Shown one piece after another: positions 49,805-57,924 of a stretch of DNA of 64,000 nucleotides; the first letter of the stretch is position 1; the number at the start of each line of letters is the position of its first letter. A model generated the notes under the pieces. That model was not told the DNA's origin, did no database searches, and saw only the letters and a program-made list of their open reading frames with translations. The stretch spans positions 4,118,501 through 4,182,500 of the forward strand of contig NZ_BCQA01000001.1 of the NCBI RefSeq assembly GCF_001748145.1. The letters are read 5' to 3'. This DNA is from Bosea sp. BIWAKO-01. Its GTDB lineage: Bacteria > Pseudomonadota > Alphaproteobacteria > Rhizobiales > Beijerinckiaceae. A program made the translations under genes and the position numbers.

Positions 49805-51127
49805 ATGGCGGCGTTGGGCAGGCGCGACTGGGTGCCAGCGGCAAGCGAGGACTATGTGCTCACGGTCGCCGAGACCGTCGCCTTGCAGGATCTCGATGCG
49901 ACCGAACGGGCGATCCAGGCGTTGACGACGGAGAACCGGGCTATCCACGAGCGCGACTGCGTCAATCTCAACCCCGCAACCAACATCATGAACCCGAAGG
50001 CGGAGGCGGCGCTCTCGGCCGGTCTGGGCGCGCGGCCTTCGCTCGGTTACCCCGGCGACAAATATGAGATGGGGCTCGAGGCGATCGAGAAGATCGAGAT
50101 CATTGCCGCGGAGCTTGCAGCACAGGTCTTTGGCGCCCGCTATGCTGAAATCCGGGTGCCATCGGGTGCCATCGCCAATCTCTATGCGTTCATGGCTGTG
50201 GCGAAGGCGGGGGACTGCATCATCGCGCCGCCTGGCGATATCGGCGGGCATGTCACCCATCATGGCGCCGGCGCAGCAGGACTCTACGGTATCATCACCC
50301 ATCCCGCGCCGGTCGACGCGCTGAACTACACCGTCGATCTCGGCAGGCTGCGTGAGGACGCGCTGCGTCTCCGCCCGAAGCTGATCAGCATCGGCGGCAG
50401 CCTCAACCTGTTCGCGCATCCGATCCGCGAGATCCGTGCCATCGCGGACGAGGTCGGAGCGATCGTGCTGTTCGATGCCGCCCATATGTCCGGCATGATC
50501 GCCGGCCATGCCTGGCAGCAACCGCTGCAGGAGGGAGCACATCTGATGACGATGAGCACCTACAAGAGCCTGGGCGGTCCGCCTTCGGGCCTGATCGTCA
50601 CCAATGACGCCGACCTTGCCAAGAAGCTCGATGCCATCGCCTATCCCGGCCTGACCGCCAATTTCGACGCGGCAAAATCGGCGTCTCTCGCCATTACGCT
50701 GCTCGACTGGAAGGCGCATGGCCGCGCCTATGCGCAGATGATGGCACAGACCGCCAAGGCGCTGGCCGATGCCCTTGTCGAACGGCAGGTCCCGGTCTTC
50801 GCGCGCGATCGCGGCATCACGACATCGCATCAGTTCGCCATCGAGGCGGCCCCTTACGGCGGCGGGCAGGCGGCTGCGAAACGGCTGCGTGAGGTCAATA
50901 TCCTGAGTTGCGGGATCGGCCTGCCGATCGTGCCCGTCGCAGGCGATGTCAACGGCCTGCGGCTCGGGACGCCCGAGATCGTGCGCTTCGGCATGACGCC
51001 TGCCGACATGCCGGAACTCGCCGGCTATATCGCCGAAGGCCTGAGCGGGGCTCGGCCCGCCGAGGCCGTTGCACGGGATGTCACGGCCTTGCGCAGCCGC
51101 TTCACGAAGCTGCACTTCATGCGCTGA
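49805..51127 (+). CDS. Serine hydroxymethyltransferase-like PLP enzyme
   Basis: 440 residues from the ATG at 49805 after a GGAGAAAC ribosome site. The fold-type I PLP core is complete. AALSAGLGARPSLGYPGDKYEMG, VLFDAAHMSGMIAG and MSTYKSLGGPPSG are present, with the PLP Lys at about 254. Housekeeping SHMTs read TTHKTLRGPRGG there, so this is a divergent paralogue. Related enzymes include alpha-methylserine hydroxymethyltransferases and aldolases, the latter known from Bosea, Ensifer and Rhizobium. The actual substrate is not determined. Divergent from the LysR gene. Confidence 0.85.
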   Translation: MAALGRRDWVPAASEDYVLTVAETVALQDLDATERAIQALTTENRAIHERDCVNLNPATNIMNPKAEAALSAGLGARPSLGYPGDKYEMGLEAIEKIEIIAAELAAQVFGARYAEIRVPSGAIANLYAFMAVAKAGDCIIAPPGDIGGHVTHHGAGAAGLYGIITHPAPVDALNYTVDLGRLREDALRLRPKLISIGGSLNLFAHPIREIRAIADEVGAIVLFDAAHMSGMIAGHAWQQPLQEGAHLMTMSTYKSLGGPPSGLIVTNDADLAKKLDAIAYPGLTANFDAAKSASLAITLLDWKAHGRAYAQMMAQTAKALADALVERQVPVFARDRGITTSHQFAIEAAPYGGGQAAAKRLREVNILSCGIGLPIVPVAGDVNGLRLGTPEIVRFGMTPADMPELAGYIAEGLSGARPAEAVARDVTALRSRFTKLHFMR

Positions 51128-51178
51128 CCGGTGGCGGCTGTCGGGCAGGTGCGTACCCGGCGCCGAAGACCCATCCAA

Positions 51179-51269
51179 CGGCCCGAAACGTCGATCGCGG
51201 TTTTCGGGCCGATGAAAATACGGAAGATCAGCTCATCGGACCGGATAGGAGATCCGGTCCGATGAGCTA
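51179..51269 (+). repeat. Dispersed intergenic hairpin element, copy 3, with preceding hairpin
   Basis: A first hairpin pairs CGGCCCGAAA (51179-51188) with TTTCGGGCCG (51202-51211). The element proper follows with a 17-bp perfect stem (51230-51246 with 51252-51268, 5-nt loop), preceded by the lead-in GGGCCGATGAAAATACGGAA. Its right edge supplies the TAG stop (51267-51269) of the minus-strand serine hydrolase gene. It lies between two convergent genes. Confidence 0.78.
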
Positions 51270-52658
51270 ATCGCGGTCCTTCGCATAGCGATCAAGCATC
51301 TCGGCGCGCAGCGCAGCCTCGGAGACGAGATGGGCGCCGCCGAGCCAGATCGACTCGATTGCGCCGGTGCTGTCGCGGACCAGGCGCGCCGTCTCACCCG
51401 GGCTGTTGAAGCCCGATGCCTTGCTCAGACGGCCCTGGTCAGGAGCCTCGACCGCGATCTCTGCGGCGTCGAGGAAGGGCGTGAAGAGGGCCGGGCTGGC
51501 GCAGAGCACCTTGTTGCCGACGGGGACGAGATCGCCGCAGGACCAGATGCTCCACCAGCGCCCGACCCAGCCTTCCGTCTCGGGCGAGGGGCCACCTTCA
51601 TCGGAGAATGTCCGGACGATGTGGAGGATGCCGTCGAGCCATTGATGGGCCAGACCGTCAATGGCGTTGGTCAGGACCGAGATCGTCAGGTCCTGCTGCG
51701 GCAGGACGGCGGTGCGGGTGATGAAGCCCTGGAAACCACCGGAATGGCCGAACCATTTCCAGTCGCCATGTCCGCCGGAAATCGTGCCAAGGCCGTAATG
51801 GCGGCCAAGGCTGGCTTCGTCGTCGGGCCAGAGACGGCGGCTCATCTCGCGGCGGCTGAGCGGCGACAGGATGCTGCGCTCTGCCTGCGGCGAGAGCTGC
51901 GCGAAGTAACGTGCGACGTCTGCTGCAGTGGCCACGAAGCCGGCAGCGGAGGTCATGGCGTGTCCGGGGTTGTCTCCGGGAATGACCACCCTGCGCCCGA
52001 GGGGCATTCTGGGGCTATGACCCTTGGCCATGGGGCGGTCTACCCAGAGCCCGATATCAGGGCGGGTTTCGCTGAGTTGCGCAGGCGCGACGACCTCGGC
52101 GGCAATCCAGTCACGATAGGCCTGGCCCGTCACGGCTTCGATGACGAGGCCGAGAAGGCCGAAGCCATGGTTCGAGTATTTGAAGCGCTGCGAGGGCGCA
52201 AAGGGTTGCGCAACCGAGAGATCGGCGATCAGCTCGTCTTTGCTGAGATAGGGCTTGCGGTCGAAGAACTGGCCGTTGTCGGCGCCATCTCGGGTCAGGC
52301 CGGCGCTGTTCGAGAGCAGCTGCGCCAGGGTCACGGCGGCGACGTCAGGATGCAGGCCGGTGACACAGCTGCCGACCTTGTCATCGAGCCTGATGCGGCC
52401 CGCCTCGACCAGCCGCAGGATCCCGGCTGCCGTGAAGGTCTTGGAATGCGAGGCGATGCGAAAGCCATGGCGCGGCGTCAGCGGTTCTCCGGTTTCGATG
52501 TCGGCACTGCCGAAGGCAGCCTCCAGGACGATCTTCTGGCCGCTCGCGATGGCCACGGCGCAGCCCGGCTGATCGTGATGGCGGCGCTGGAATTCAAGCC
52601 AGCTCGAGACATAATTCAGGGCAGCGGGCAGCCAGGGCGTCATCGGGCAATCCATCAT
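51267..52658 (-). CDS. Serine hydrolase of the beta-lactamase/class C family
   Basis: 463 residues. The active-site motifs are SHSK (RIASHSKTFTAAG), YSN (FKYSNHGFGLLG) and HSG (FGHSGGFQGF), the three sites of class C beta-lactamases, DD-peptidases and esterases. No signal peptide is obvious. Target (peptide, ester or lactam) unknown. The final codons run into hairpin copy 3, which supplies the stop, so the C-terminus may have been shortened or lengthened by that insertion. Confidence 0.85.
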   Translation of the reverse strand: MMDCPMTPWLPAALNYVSSWLEFQRRHHDQPGCAVAIASGQKIVLEAAFGSADIETGEPLTPRHGFRIASHSKTFTAAGILRLVEAGRIRLDDKVGSCVTGLHPDVAAVTLAQLLSNSAGLTRDGADNGQFFDRKPYLSKDELIADLSVAQPFAPSQRFKYSNHGFGLLGLVIEAVTGQAYRDWIAAEVVAPAQLSETRPDIGLWVDRPMAKGHSPRMPLGRRVVIPGDNPGHAMTSAAGFVATAADVARYFAQLSPQAERSILSPLSRREMSRRLWPDDEASLGRHYGLGTISGGHGDWKWFGHSGGFQGFITRTAVLPQQDLTISVLTNAIDGLAHQWLDGILHIVRTFSDEGGPSPETEGWVGRWWSIWSCGDLVPVGNKVLCASPALFTPFLDAAEIAVEAPDQGRLSKASGFNSPGETARLVRDSTGAIESIWLGGAHLVSEAALRAEMLDRYAKDRD

Positions 52659-52847
52659 TGGCGATGTGGGGAATGAAGCATGGCACGATCACCGCGAGGG
52701 CGGCAGATATGCAGGAGCAAGCGCTGTCATGCGAGCGTGACGCAGCGCGAGGTTCGGATCTCCGGTTGAACGAGGCCGGAACAGCGTTTCGCTTGCCCTC
52801 GCAGCCCGGTCATGGCATCCGTCCCGCCACTCTGAAAGGACCAACCA

Positions 52848-53060
52848 GTGGACAAGACAGAACTCGCCAAGCTCGAAGCCTATCTTCGGCGCACCTTCGC
52901 CAATCATGGCATCAGCGTGCGGGCGCGCATGAAGAAGACCGATTCGGCCGAGGTTTATCTGGGTGAAGAGTTCATCGGCATCATCCATGTCGACGACGAG
53001 GATGGCGACCGCTCGTTCAACTTCACCATGGCAATCCTCGACGTCGATCTCGAAGACTGA
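52848..53060 (+). CDS. DUF3126 family protein
   Basis: 70 residues from a GTG at 52848, with GAAAGGA upstream. ELAKLEAYLRRTFANHGISV and AEVYLGEEFIGIIHVDDEDGDRSF span the whole DUF3126 family. Cytosolic and acidic; function unknown. It converges on the next gene with a 14-nt gap. Confidence 0.86.
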   Translation: MDKTELAKLEAYLRRTFANHGISVRARMKKTDSAEVYLGEEFIGIIHVDDEDGDRSFNFTMAILDVDLED

Positions 53061-53074
53061 GGGCCATCAGCGGC

Positions 53075-53788
53075 TCAGCGCATCATCCCATCGATGGTGC
53101 GCCTGACGCCGCCGACCATCAGCTCCCAGTCGGCAATGACGGCGCGCGGGAAGCGGATGTTCACGTCAAGCCCGCGGTGCCGGAAGGTGACGCGGCAAAG
53201 TTCGTCGAGAGGGGCGGGGCCGGTGTTCACCGGGCAGCGCGCTGCAAAGCCTCGCCCATCCGGGACCGAGACGTAGAGCTCGTCGCCCTCATAGGGTGAG
53301 CCCTTGCGGAAGCCGCGTACGACAAGCCCGCCCGGATTGGACCAGACTGTCGGGGTCAGGAAGCGGGCATAGACTGAGAGCTGTGTCGCCGGTTCGTTGA
53401 CCTTGTCGGGCGGGCTCAACGTGACCAGCAGCTTGCGTCGGCTTTGGGCGGTCACGGGACCGAAACTCGGCCAGTCGAGACGCAGCCGGGTCATGCCGAC
53501 CACCCGCTCGCTGTCTTCATGTTCGGCGCCGGCCAGATCCTGTGGAACCAGAAGCGAGACCTGGCCGACGCGCGCTGGCTGGTGCTGGGTCACAGGAGCT
53601 GCCGCCAGGCGATGGCCGTAGAGAGCGTATCCGGTTGCTGCGGCGGCAACCAGCAGGATTGCAGCTGCCGCCTTCCACAGCGCGCCGTCAGCGCGAGGCA
53701 GGGGCGGGGGCGGCCGATTCAGGCGTGCGCGAACCACGGTCGTGAGGCCGGCGGCGCGTTGGGGCGAATGGTGCGCGTATGCGGTCAA
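53075..53788 (-). CDS. Single-pass membrane protein, unknown
   Basis: 237 residues with one hydrophobic segment (about residues 39-60, ALWKAAAAILLVAAAATGYAL) and a basic, Pro-rich cytosolic N-terminus. The rest (about 175 residues) is predicted periplasmic, with two Cys in the C-terminal part (AARCPVNTG, DELCRVTF) that could form a disulfide. Family not recognised. Confidence 0.7.
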   Translation of the reverse strand: MTAYAHHSPQRAAGLTTVVRARLNRPPPPLPRADGALWKAAAAILLVAAAATGYALYGHRLAAAPVTQHQPARVGQVSLLVPQDLAGAEHEDSERVVGMTRLRLDWPSFGPVTAQSRRKLLVTLSPPDKVNEPATQLSVYARFLTPTVWSNPGGLVVRGFRKGSPYEGDELYVSVPDGRGFAARCPVNTGPAPLDELCRVTFRHRGLDVNIRFPRAVIADWELMVGGVRRTIDGMMR

Positions 53789-53845
53789 GATCCAAGCACC
53801 TCGATAACAGGTGCCAATGACTGAAACAGACGCGCCTTAATGCTC

Positions 53846-53936
53846 CGTAAACCATGCGGATTGCGCGAGGATTGCCGCGCGGCGCAAGGGTTAACCATCG
53901 CTAACGAGATTTCTTCACACTTCGTAAACCATGCGG
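53846..53936 (+). repeat. 14-bp direct repeat flanking a GTTAAC motif
   Basis: CGTAAACCATGCGG occurs at 53846-53859 and again at 53923-53936. GGTTAACCATCGCTAAC lies between them (near 53889). The second copy contains the ATG at 53931 that opens the next gene. The arrangement may be a regulatory region; CtrA-type sites have a similar TTAA half-site. Confidence 0.5.
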
Positions 53937-54302
53937 CACAGTGCAGGTGCGTTCTCGCCCGGAGCCGTGACGTTGCGTATCGAACCCGCTGCCGTCGAGG
54001 CACTCCAGTCCCTGTTCATCGGCTTCGCCTTTGCCGGGCTGATGGCGAGCGCCTTCGAGCTGTTCACCGAGAAGCGTGCTGATTTCCAGCTGCTGCAGAC
54101 GGGAGGGCTGGCCGCGGTCGCGAGCGTGCCGGTCGTTGTCTTCAGCGCGCCGTTTCTCATCCTTCGCAATACCGTGAGGGGCCGCCGCAGCGATGGCCGG
54201 CCCTTTGCCTTCGTCATGCTGGCGAGCATGGCGGCGTCTCTCTGGAGCGTCGCCTCGGGGCGTGTGGTGCTCGACCTGCTGCATTACGTCGGCGGCGCTT
54301 GA
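53931..54302 (+). CDS. Small polytopic membrane protein, unknown
   Basis: Up to 123 residues from the ATG at 53931; a GTG at 53967 gives a 111-residue form starting VTLRIEPAAVEAL. Three hydrophobic segments (about residues 27-45, 58-78 and 92-118). Loop features are RADFQLLQTGG and LRNTVRGRRSDGRP. Not recognised. It lies 58 nt before the gamma-carbonic anhydrase gene and may be co-transcribed with it. Confidence 0.7.
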   Translation: MRHSAGAFSPGAVTLRIEPAAVEALQSLFIGFAFAGLMASAFELFTEKRADFQLLQTGGLAAVASVPVVVFSAPFLILRNTVRGRRSDGRPFAFVMLASMAASLWSVASGRVVLDLLHYVGGA

Positions 54303-54360
54303 CGGAGCGGCCGAACGCCCTGCAATCCTCGCTGCAGGTTTGCAGAAGGATGATCCACCC

Positions 54361-54891
54361 ATGCCGCTCTATTCGCTCGACGGGACTGCCCCCGAATGCC
54401 CTGCCGAAGGCCAGTGGTGGCTTGCGCCTGACGCGCACGTGATCGGCAGGGTGAAGCTCGCAGCCGGCGTCGGGATCTGGTTCGGCGCAGTGCTGCGTGG
54501 CGACAATGAATGGATCGAAATCGGCGAAGGCAGCAATATCCAGGAGGGCTGCGTCCTGCACACCGATATGGGCTCGCCGCTGCGCGTCGGCGCGGGCTGC
54601 ACCATCGGCCACCGGGCGATCCTGCATGGCTGCATCATCGGAGAGAACAGCCTGATCGGGATGGGCGCAACGGTGCTGAACGGCGCGAAAATCGGCCGCA
54701 ACAGCCTGGTGGGCGCCAATGCTCTCGTGACCGAGGGCAAGGAGTTTCCGGAGAACTCGCTGATCGTGGGGTCGCCTGCCCGCGCCATCCGCACGCTCGA
54801 CGAGGCGGCGATTGCCGGCATTGCAGGCTCGGCCCGTGCCTATGTCGCGCGCTGGAAGCAGTTTGCCGCCGGGCTCAAGCAGATCGGCTGA
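54361..54891 (+). CDS. Gamma-carbonic anhydrase family protein
   Basis: 176 residues from the ATG at 54361. Hexapeptide repeats of a left-handed beta-helix run through VGIWFGAVLRGDNEWIEIGEGSNIQEGCVLHTD. The zinc-ligand histidines are in VLHTDMG and TIGHRAILHGC. GATVLNGAKIGRNSLVG closes the helix. Bacterial members often lack proven carbonic anhydrase activity. The open frame continues upstream, but the family start is at 54361. Confidence 0.9.
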   Translation: MPLYSLDGTAPECPAEGQWWLAPDAHVIGRVKLAAGVGIWFGAVLRGDNEWIEIGEGSNIQEGCVLHTDMGSPLRVGAGCTIGHRAILHGCIIGENSLIGMGATVLNGAKIGRNSLVGANALVTEGKEFPENSLIVGSPARAIRTLDEAAIAGIAGSARAYVARWKQFAAGLKQIG

Positions 54892-54892
54892 A

Positions 54893-54958
54893 GGCCGATG
54901 CAAACACTGAGGTTCAGGTCCGAGGACCGGGCACGAAATCTGGTCCGGTGATCCAACC
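54893..54958 (+). repeat. Dispersed intergenic hairpin element, copy 4 (degenerate)
   Basis: Lead-in GGCCGATGCAAACACTGAGG is followed by an imperfect stem: GGACC (54924-54928) with GGTCC (54942-54946), extended by GGTC with GATC and broken by three mismatches. The lead-in matches copy 1 nearly base for base. Directly after the gamma-carbonic anhydrase stop. Confidence 0.65.
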
Positions 54959-54984
54959 GCACTGGACTGGGCCGGAAACGAGAC

Positions 54985-55015
54985 GGGCCGACGCCTCGGG
55001 GGGAAGCGTCGGCCC
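54985..55015. terminator. GC-rich hairpin, possible bidirectional terminator
   Basis: GGGCCGACGC (54985-54994) and GCGTCGGCCC (55006-55015) form a perfect 10-bp stem with an 11-nt loop, between two convergent genes. No T run, so terminator function is inferred from location. Confidence 0.45.
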
Positions 55016-55119
55016 TATGGCGAAACCCGGCCTGGGGACGGGGTGGGGTGGGGACGTGACCGAGCCTCGCCGTCCATGTGGCCGCGGCAGCGTGGTGCTG
55101 CGGCCAATCTTGTTCGTCT

Positions 55120-55743
55120 TCAGCGAGCCGAAGCGACAGTCGGCGTCGAGAGGCCGCCGAGCGAGGTCCAGCCCGTCTGATACTGCGACTCGCGCTTGAC
55201 GTAGACGTAGCCGGTCTGGCTCCACGGCAGGATCGCGTTGCGCTTGTTGTCGAGCACATAGTCGCCGCGATCCGTGCGGATCATCAGCACGGCGTGGCCG
55301 GCATTCTCCTCGTCGATCACGACCGTCATCAGCATGGCGCGACGGGGCACGCCGGCTTCGGCAAGACGCTTGCGCTTGAGCAGCGCGTAATCCTCGCAGT
55401 CGCCCTTGCCGTCGGTCGGGATGTCCCAGCGATCGACGACGCCCCAGTGATCCTGGTCCGTGATCGCTTCGATCTCCCGATTTGTCTTGTTGTTGAGAGC
55501 GATAATCGTCTTCCAGAGCTTTGGCGTCATCTCGACACGCTCGGGCTCCTGAGTATTGACCGCGCATTCGACCGGATTGCGCTTGCAGAAATCCGTCCAG
55601 GCATAAGGCGCCCGGGCATCGCCCGAGGCCGCAATCGGCATGGCGGCGGCCGGCAGAGCTGCAACCTGTTGGGCCTGAACCGATGAAATTCCAGCAACAG
55701 CGATCAGCGCTGCCAGAACCGTACCCCGATGAATAGAAAGCAT
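55120..55743 (-). CDS. Transglutaminase-like cysteine peptidase (BTLCP family)
   Basis: 207 residues with a signal peptide (AALIAVAGISSVQAQ). The active site is complete: Cys in GKGDCEDYALLKR, His in NAGHAVLMI and Asp in YVLDNKRN. An early DFCKRNPVECAV block holds two Cys. Family members are periplasmic proteases, related to LapG, which in some bacteria is c-di-GMP-controlled through LapD. No LapD-like partner lies nearby. Contrast with the inactive-looking transglutaminase at 21826. Confidence 0.9.
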   Translation of the reverse strand: MLSIHRGTVLAALIAVAGISSVQAQQVAALPAAAMPIAASGDARAPYAWTDFCKRNPVECAVNTQEPERVEMTPKLWKTIIALNNKTNREIEAITDQDHWGVVDRWDIPTDGKGDCEDYALLKRKRLAEAGVPRRAMLMTVVIDEENAGHAVLMIRTDRGDYVLDNKRNAILPWSQTGYVYVKRESQYQTGWTSLGGLSTPTVASAR

Positions 55744-56246
55744 GTCGTCCCCTTTCCTGTCCCTGGGGCAGACGATGCGTGAGGCGGATGGACGTCGTTT
55801 GAAATGGAAACAAGCAATTTTATGTAATCAGGCGCTCCGTATTCGGATCATCCGACAGTATAAATCAGCTCCAAATGCCGAAGTAAGAAATGTGAGCGCT
55901 GCGTTCTCGATTCGTTAACTGTGGTGGGTCTGAACGTTGTGGGCAGGTTTCATTAACGCTGTGGGGAAACGCGACGAGGCGCGCGCCCGGCTGAGGGCTG
56001 CGAGCCGCCCGCATGTCGCATTCCGTTCAGGCGAGGCGTATGACCGGAATCCGTAGACGAGCCCATGTGGGCGCGCTCCGTCATGGCTCTCGGATTTCAG
56101 TGCGGTCGTCCCGGATGATGCCGTTCGTGGCCGGCATCGACGGGCTGAGCCCGGCCTAGATTCCGGAACAGCCAGAGCGCGCCGACGCTCGGGCGTCATG
56201 CATGAGACGATGTCTTGAAAGGGAGAGGGGCGATGACCCGCCCGGG
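55744..56246. other. Intergenic region upstream of the BTLCP peptidase
   Basis: About 500 nt. The part near 55790-55920 is relatively AT-rich and probably holds the promoter of the peptidase gene. A minus-strand frame at 55915-56199 (94 residues) is Arg/Ser-rich with no family likeness and is not called. No strong hairpin is seen. Confidence 0.5.
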
Positions 56247-56861
56247 TCAGAGCTCGAGATTCTCGTCGAGCACATCGGCAGAGAGCGGGAAGCGGAACTC
56301 CGCCGCGTAGCCACCATCGAACCGGCGGACAACCTTGGCTGCCGTGCCGCCGATCTTGACCGGCGTGTTGATCGGCAGTTGCTGCTCAGTCGAAAAGGCG
56401 ACGCCCGACAACGAGATGTCGATCACCCGTACGACGTGCTCCGAGCCGTCATCGAGGGTCAGCATCGAGCGGGGATTGCGCGGAATGATGCGCTCGTGAC
56501 GCCGATCCTCCGGCAGTCCCAGTTCATCGCGATTGGCCAGCCATGTCAGCTGGGCGGTGAATTTCTCGCGCTTGCGGCTGGTCGCGGTGATGGTCATCGC
56601 GAAGCCTTCCAGCGTGGAGCGGACGGCAATGCCCTCAATACGCCCGAGATGTTCGAGATAGACGATGACCCGCTCGCCGGGATGGGCCTTGGCGGGAGCG
56701 ACGAGATGCAGGCCGCCCGGGGAGATGTCGACTGTCTGGCAAGGGTATTCCATGCGGTTCGGAAGCATGTAGCGTCCGAGCAGCACAACCTTCATACGCT
56801 GATGCCGCCTGCGCTCGACAGGGCGGATGGCCGTACGGGAAGTGTGCTGCGCGCTAAGCAT
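56247..56861 (-). CDS. Tandem PilZ domain protein
   Basis: 204 residues with two PilZ domains. The first has RRHQR and DISPGG (residues about 18-55); the second has RRHER and DISLSG (about 120-155). Both keep the RxxxR and D/NxSxxG motifs that bind c-di-GMP, so both could be functional readers. It may respond to the GGDEF-EAL enzyme at 18663. Transcribed leftward; the PAS gene lies 60 nt upstream on the same strand. Confidence 0.87.
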   Translation of the reverse strand: MLSAQHTSRTAIRPVERRRHQRMKVVLLGRYMLPNRMEYPCQTVDISPGGLHLVAPAKAHPGERVIVYLEHLGRIEGIAVRSTLEGFAMTITATSRKREKFTAQLTWLANRDELGLPEDRRHERIIPRNPRSMLTLDDGSEHVVRVIDISLSGVAFSTEQQLPINTPVKIGGTAAKVVRRFDGGYAAEFRFPLSADVLDENLEL

Positions 56862-56920
56862 CGGATCAGCCTGATTTGGGCCGACACTAGCGGCGGGAGG
56901 GTTAACGATACGTTCGCTCT

Positions 56921-57493
56921 TCAGTTTCTACCGCCTGGAAGGACCAGGAATTTCGGCGGCATGGAGCGTGCAACGGGTTCAGGAGCGCGCTGGCTATGGG
57001 CCGAAGGCCACAGCATTCGGAGCGAGATCATGCGCATGGACGCCAAGGTGTCGAGCCCAAGCCATTCCGGCGTCAGGGCGGGCGAGAGCGCTCCCAGAAC
57101 GCGTGCATGGGTCCGCCCGCGATAACGCAGCGGCAGCAACAGCAGTTCGAGATAGACGGGAGAGCCGTTCATCGTCTCGGCCGAGAGGCCAGCGACGGCG
57201 CCGGCGGATTCATCCATCACGGTTTGTACGAGGCGGCGCATTTCGCCCTGGGCTTCCACGTCCGGCCAGAGCGCAGCAAAGGCGCGTCCGCGCAGTTCGC
57301 TGCCGAAGAGTGCACAGAGCCGCGTGCCGGCCAGCCGAAAGACAGGCCCGATCGGCTCATTCTCGAGAACGAACGTGTCGGCGAGGGCATGACGCAGCGC
57401 ACCTGGTTCGATCTCGCCCCGTTCCGGCGCGGACCGCTCGCCGCGCAGCACGTCCCAGTAATCGAACACAAGGCGGGTGCTCATGTTTTTCAT
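56921..57493 (-). CDS. PAS domain protein (PAS_5 type)
   Basis: About 190 residues from the ATG at 57493 or 57484; longer starts reach 57610. VFDYWDVLRGERSAPERGEIEP is the usual opening of the PAS_5 (PF07310) family, with VFRLAGTRLCALFGSELRGRAF as the PAS core. No output domain. Such proteins are common in alphaproteobacteria and unassigned. It may form an operon with the PilZ gene 60 nt downstream. Confidence 0.82.
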   Translation of the reverse strand: MKNMSTRLVFDYWDVLRGERSAPERGEIEPGALRHALADTFVLENEPIGPVFRLAGTRLCALFGSELRGRAFAALWPDVEAQGEMRRLVQTVMDESAGAVAGLSAETMNGSPVYLELLLLPLRYRGRTHARVLGALSPALTPEWLGLDTLASMRMISLRMLWPSAHSQRAPEPVARSMPPKFLVLPGGRN

Positions 57494-57924
57494 TCTGACA
57501 TCCTGTCCTGTCTGCGTACGCCGCAAGTCCGAATACGTGTCGCAAAGACACATATTCGTCAGAGCGCGGGACGTTTCGGTCCCTGCCGAATCGCGAGACG
57601 CAGTGGGCATGCCGTCTTGCCATGGGGGACGGGCAGGACGACGGGCGCAGGCTCGTTAGGGTTAACGAAATCTTAGCATTGTGGATAACCCGTTAAAATG
57701 CTTATCAAATGCAAGATAATTCGAGGGCCGGCCGCGAGGCGGGGCCTGGGGGCAATCGGGGTGAATGGGGGGGCGTGACCGTACTGCCGATGCTTCGCGC
57801 AGCGGCAGGGCCACAGCCGAGAAGGGGGAGGGCCGGTGGCTCTCCCCTTTTTCATTCGGCCCGCGCAAAAGGAAGCACTGGCCGGCTTGCGTCACAGGTG
57901 CGGCTTCGGCAAGGGTTGCGTAGC
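57494..57924. other. Intergenic region with DnaA-box-like site and a terminator-like hairpin
   Basis: About 430 nt between divergent genes. TTGTGGATAA at 57679-57688 is an exact DnaA-box match, and TTAA-N7-TTAG at 57662-57676 is close to a CtrA site. GATAAT at 57715-57720 may be a rightward -10 box. A near-perfect GAAGGGGGAG / CTCTCCCC hairpin with a T run (57821-57852) sits upstream of rhomboid on the plus strand. The frame 57709-57925 preceding rhomboid is not coding-like. Confidence 0.45.
57725..57852 (+). ncRNA. Candidate small RNA ending in a terminator
   Basis: A G-rich stretch of about 130 nt lies between a possible -10 box (GATAAT, 57715-57720) and a hairpin followed by TTTTT (57821-57852). 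An internal stem TGCCG/CGGCA (near 57785-57806) suggests structure. No known sRNA family recognised. It could instead be the leader and attenuator of the rhomboid gene. Low certainty. Confidence 0.22.

Noticed and set aside
55915..56199. 94-residue minus-strand frame
   Set aside because: Arg/Ser-rich, no family likeness, typical of a GC-rich shadow frame.
57679..57688. Replication origin from the DnaA-box match
   Set aside because: Only a single box is found and no origin-type gene neighbourhood.
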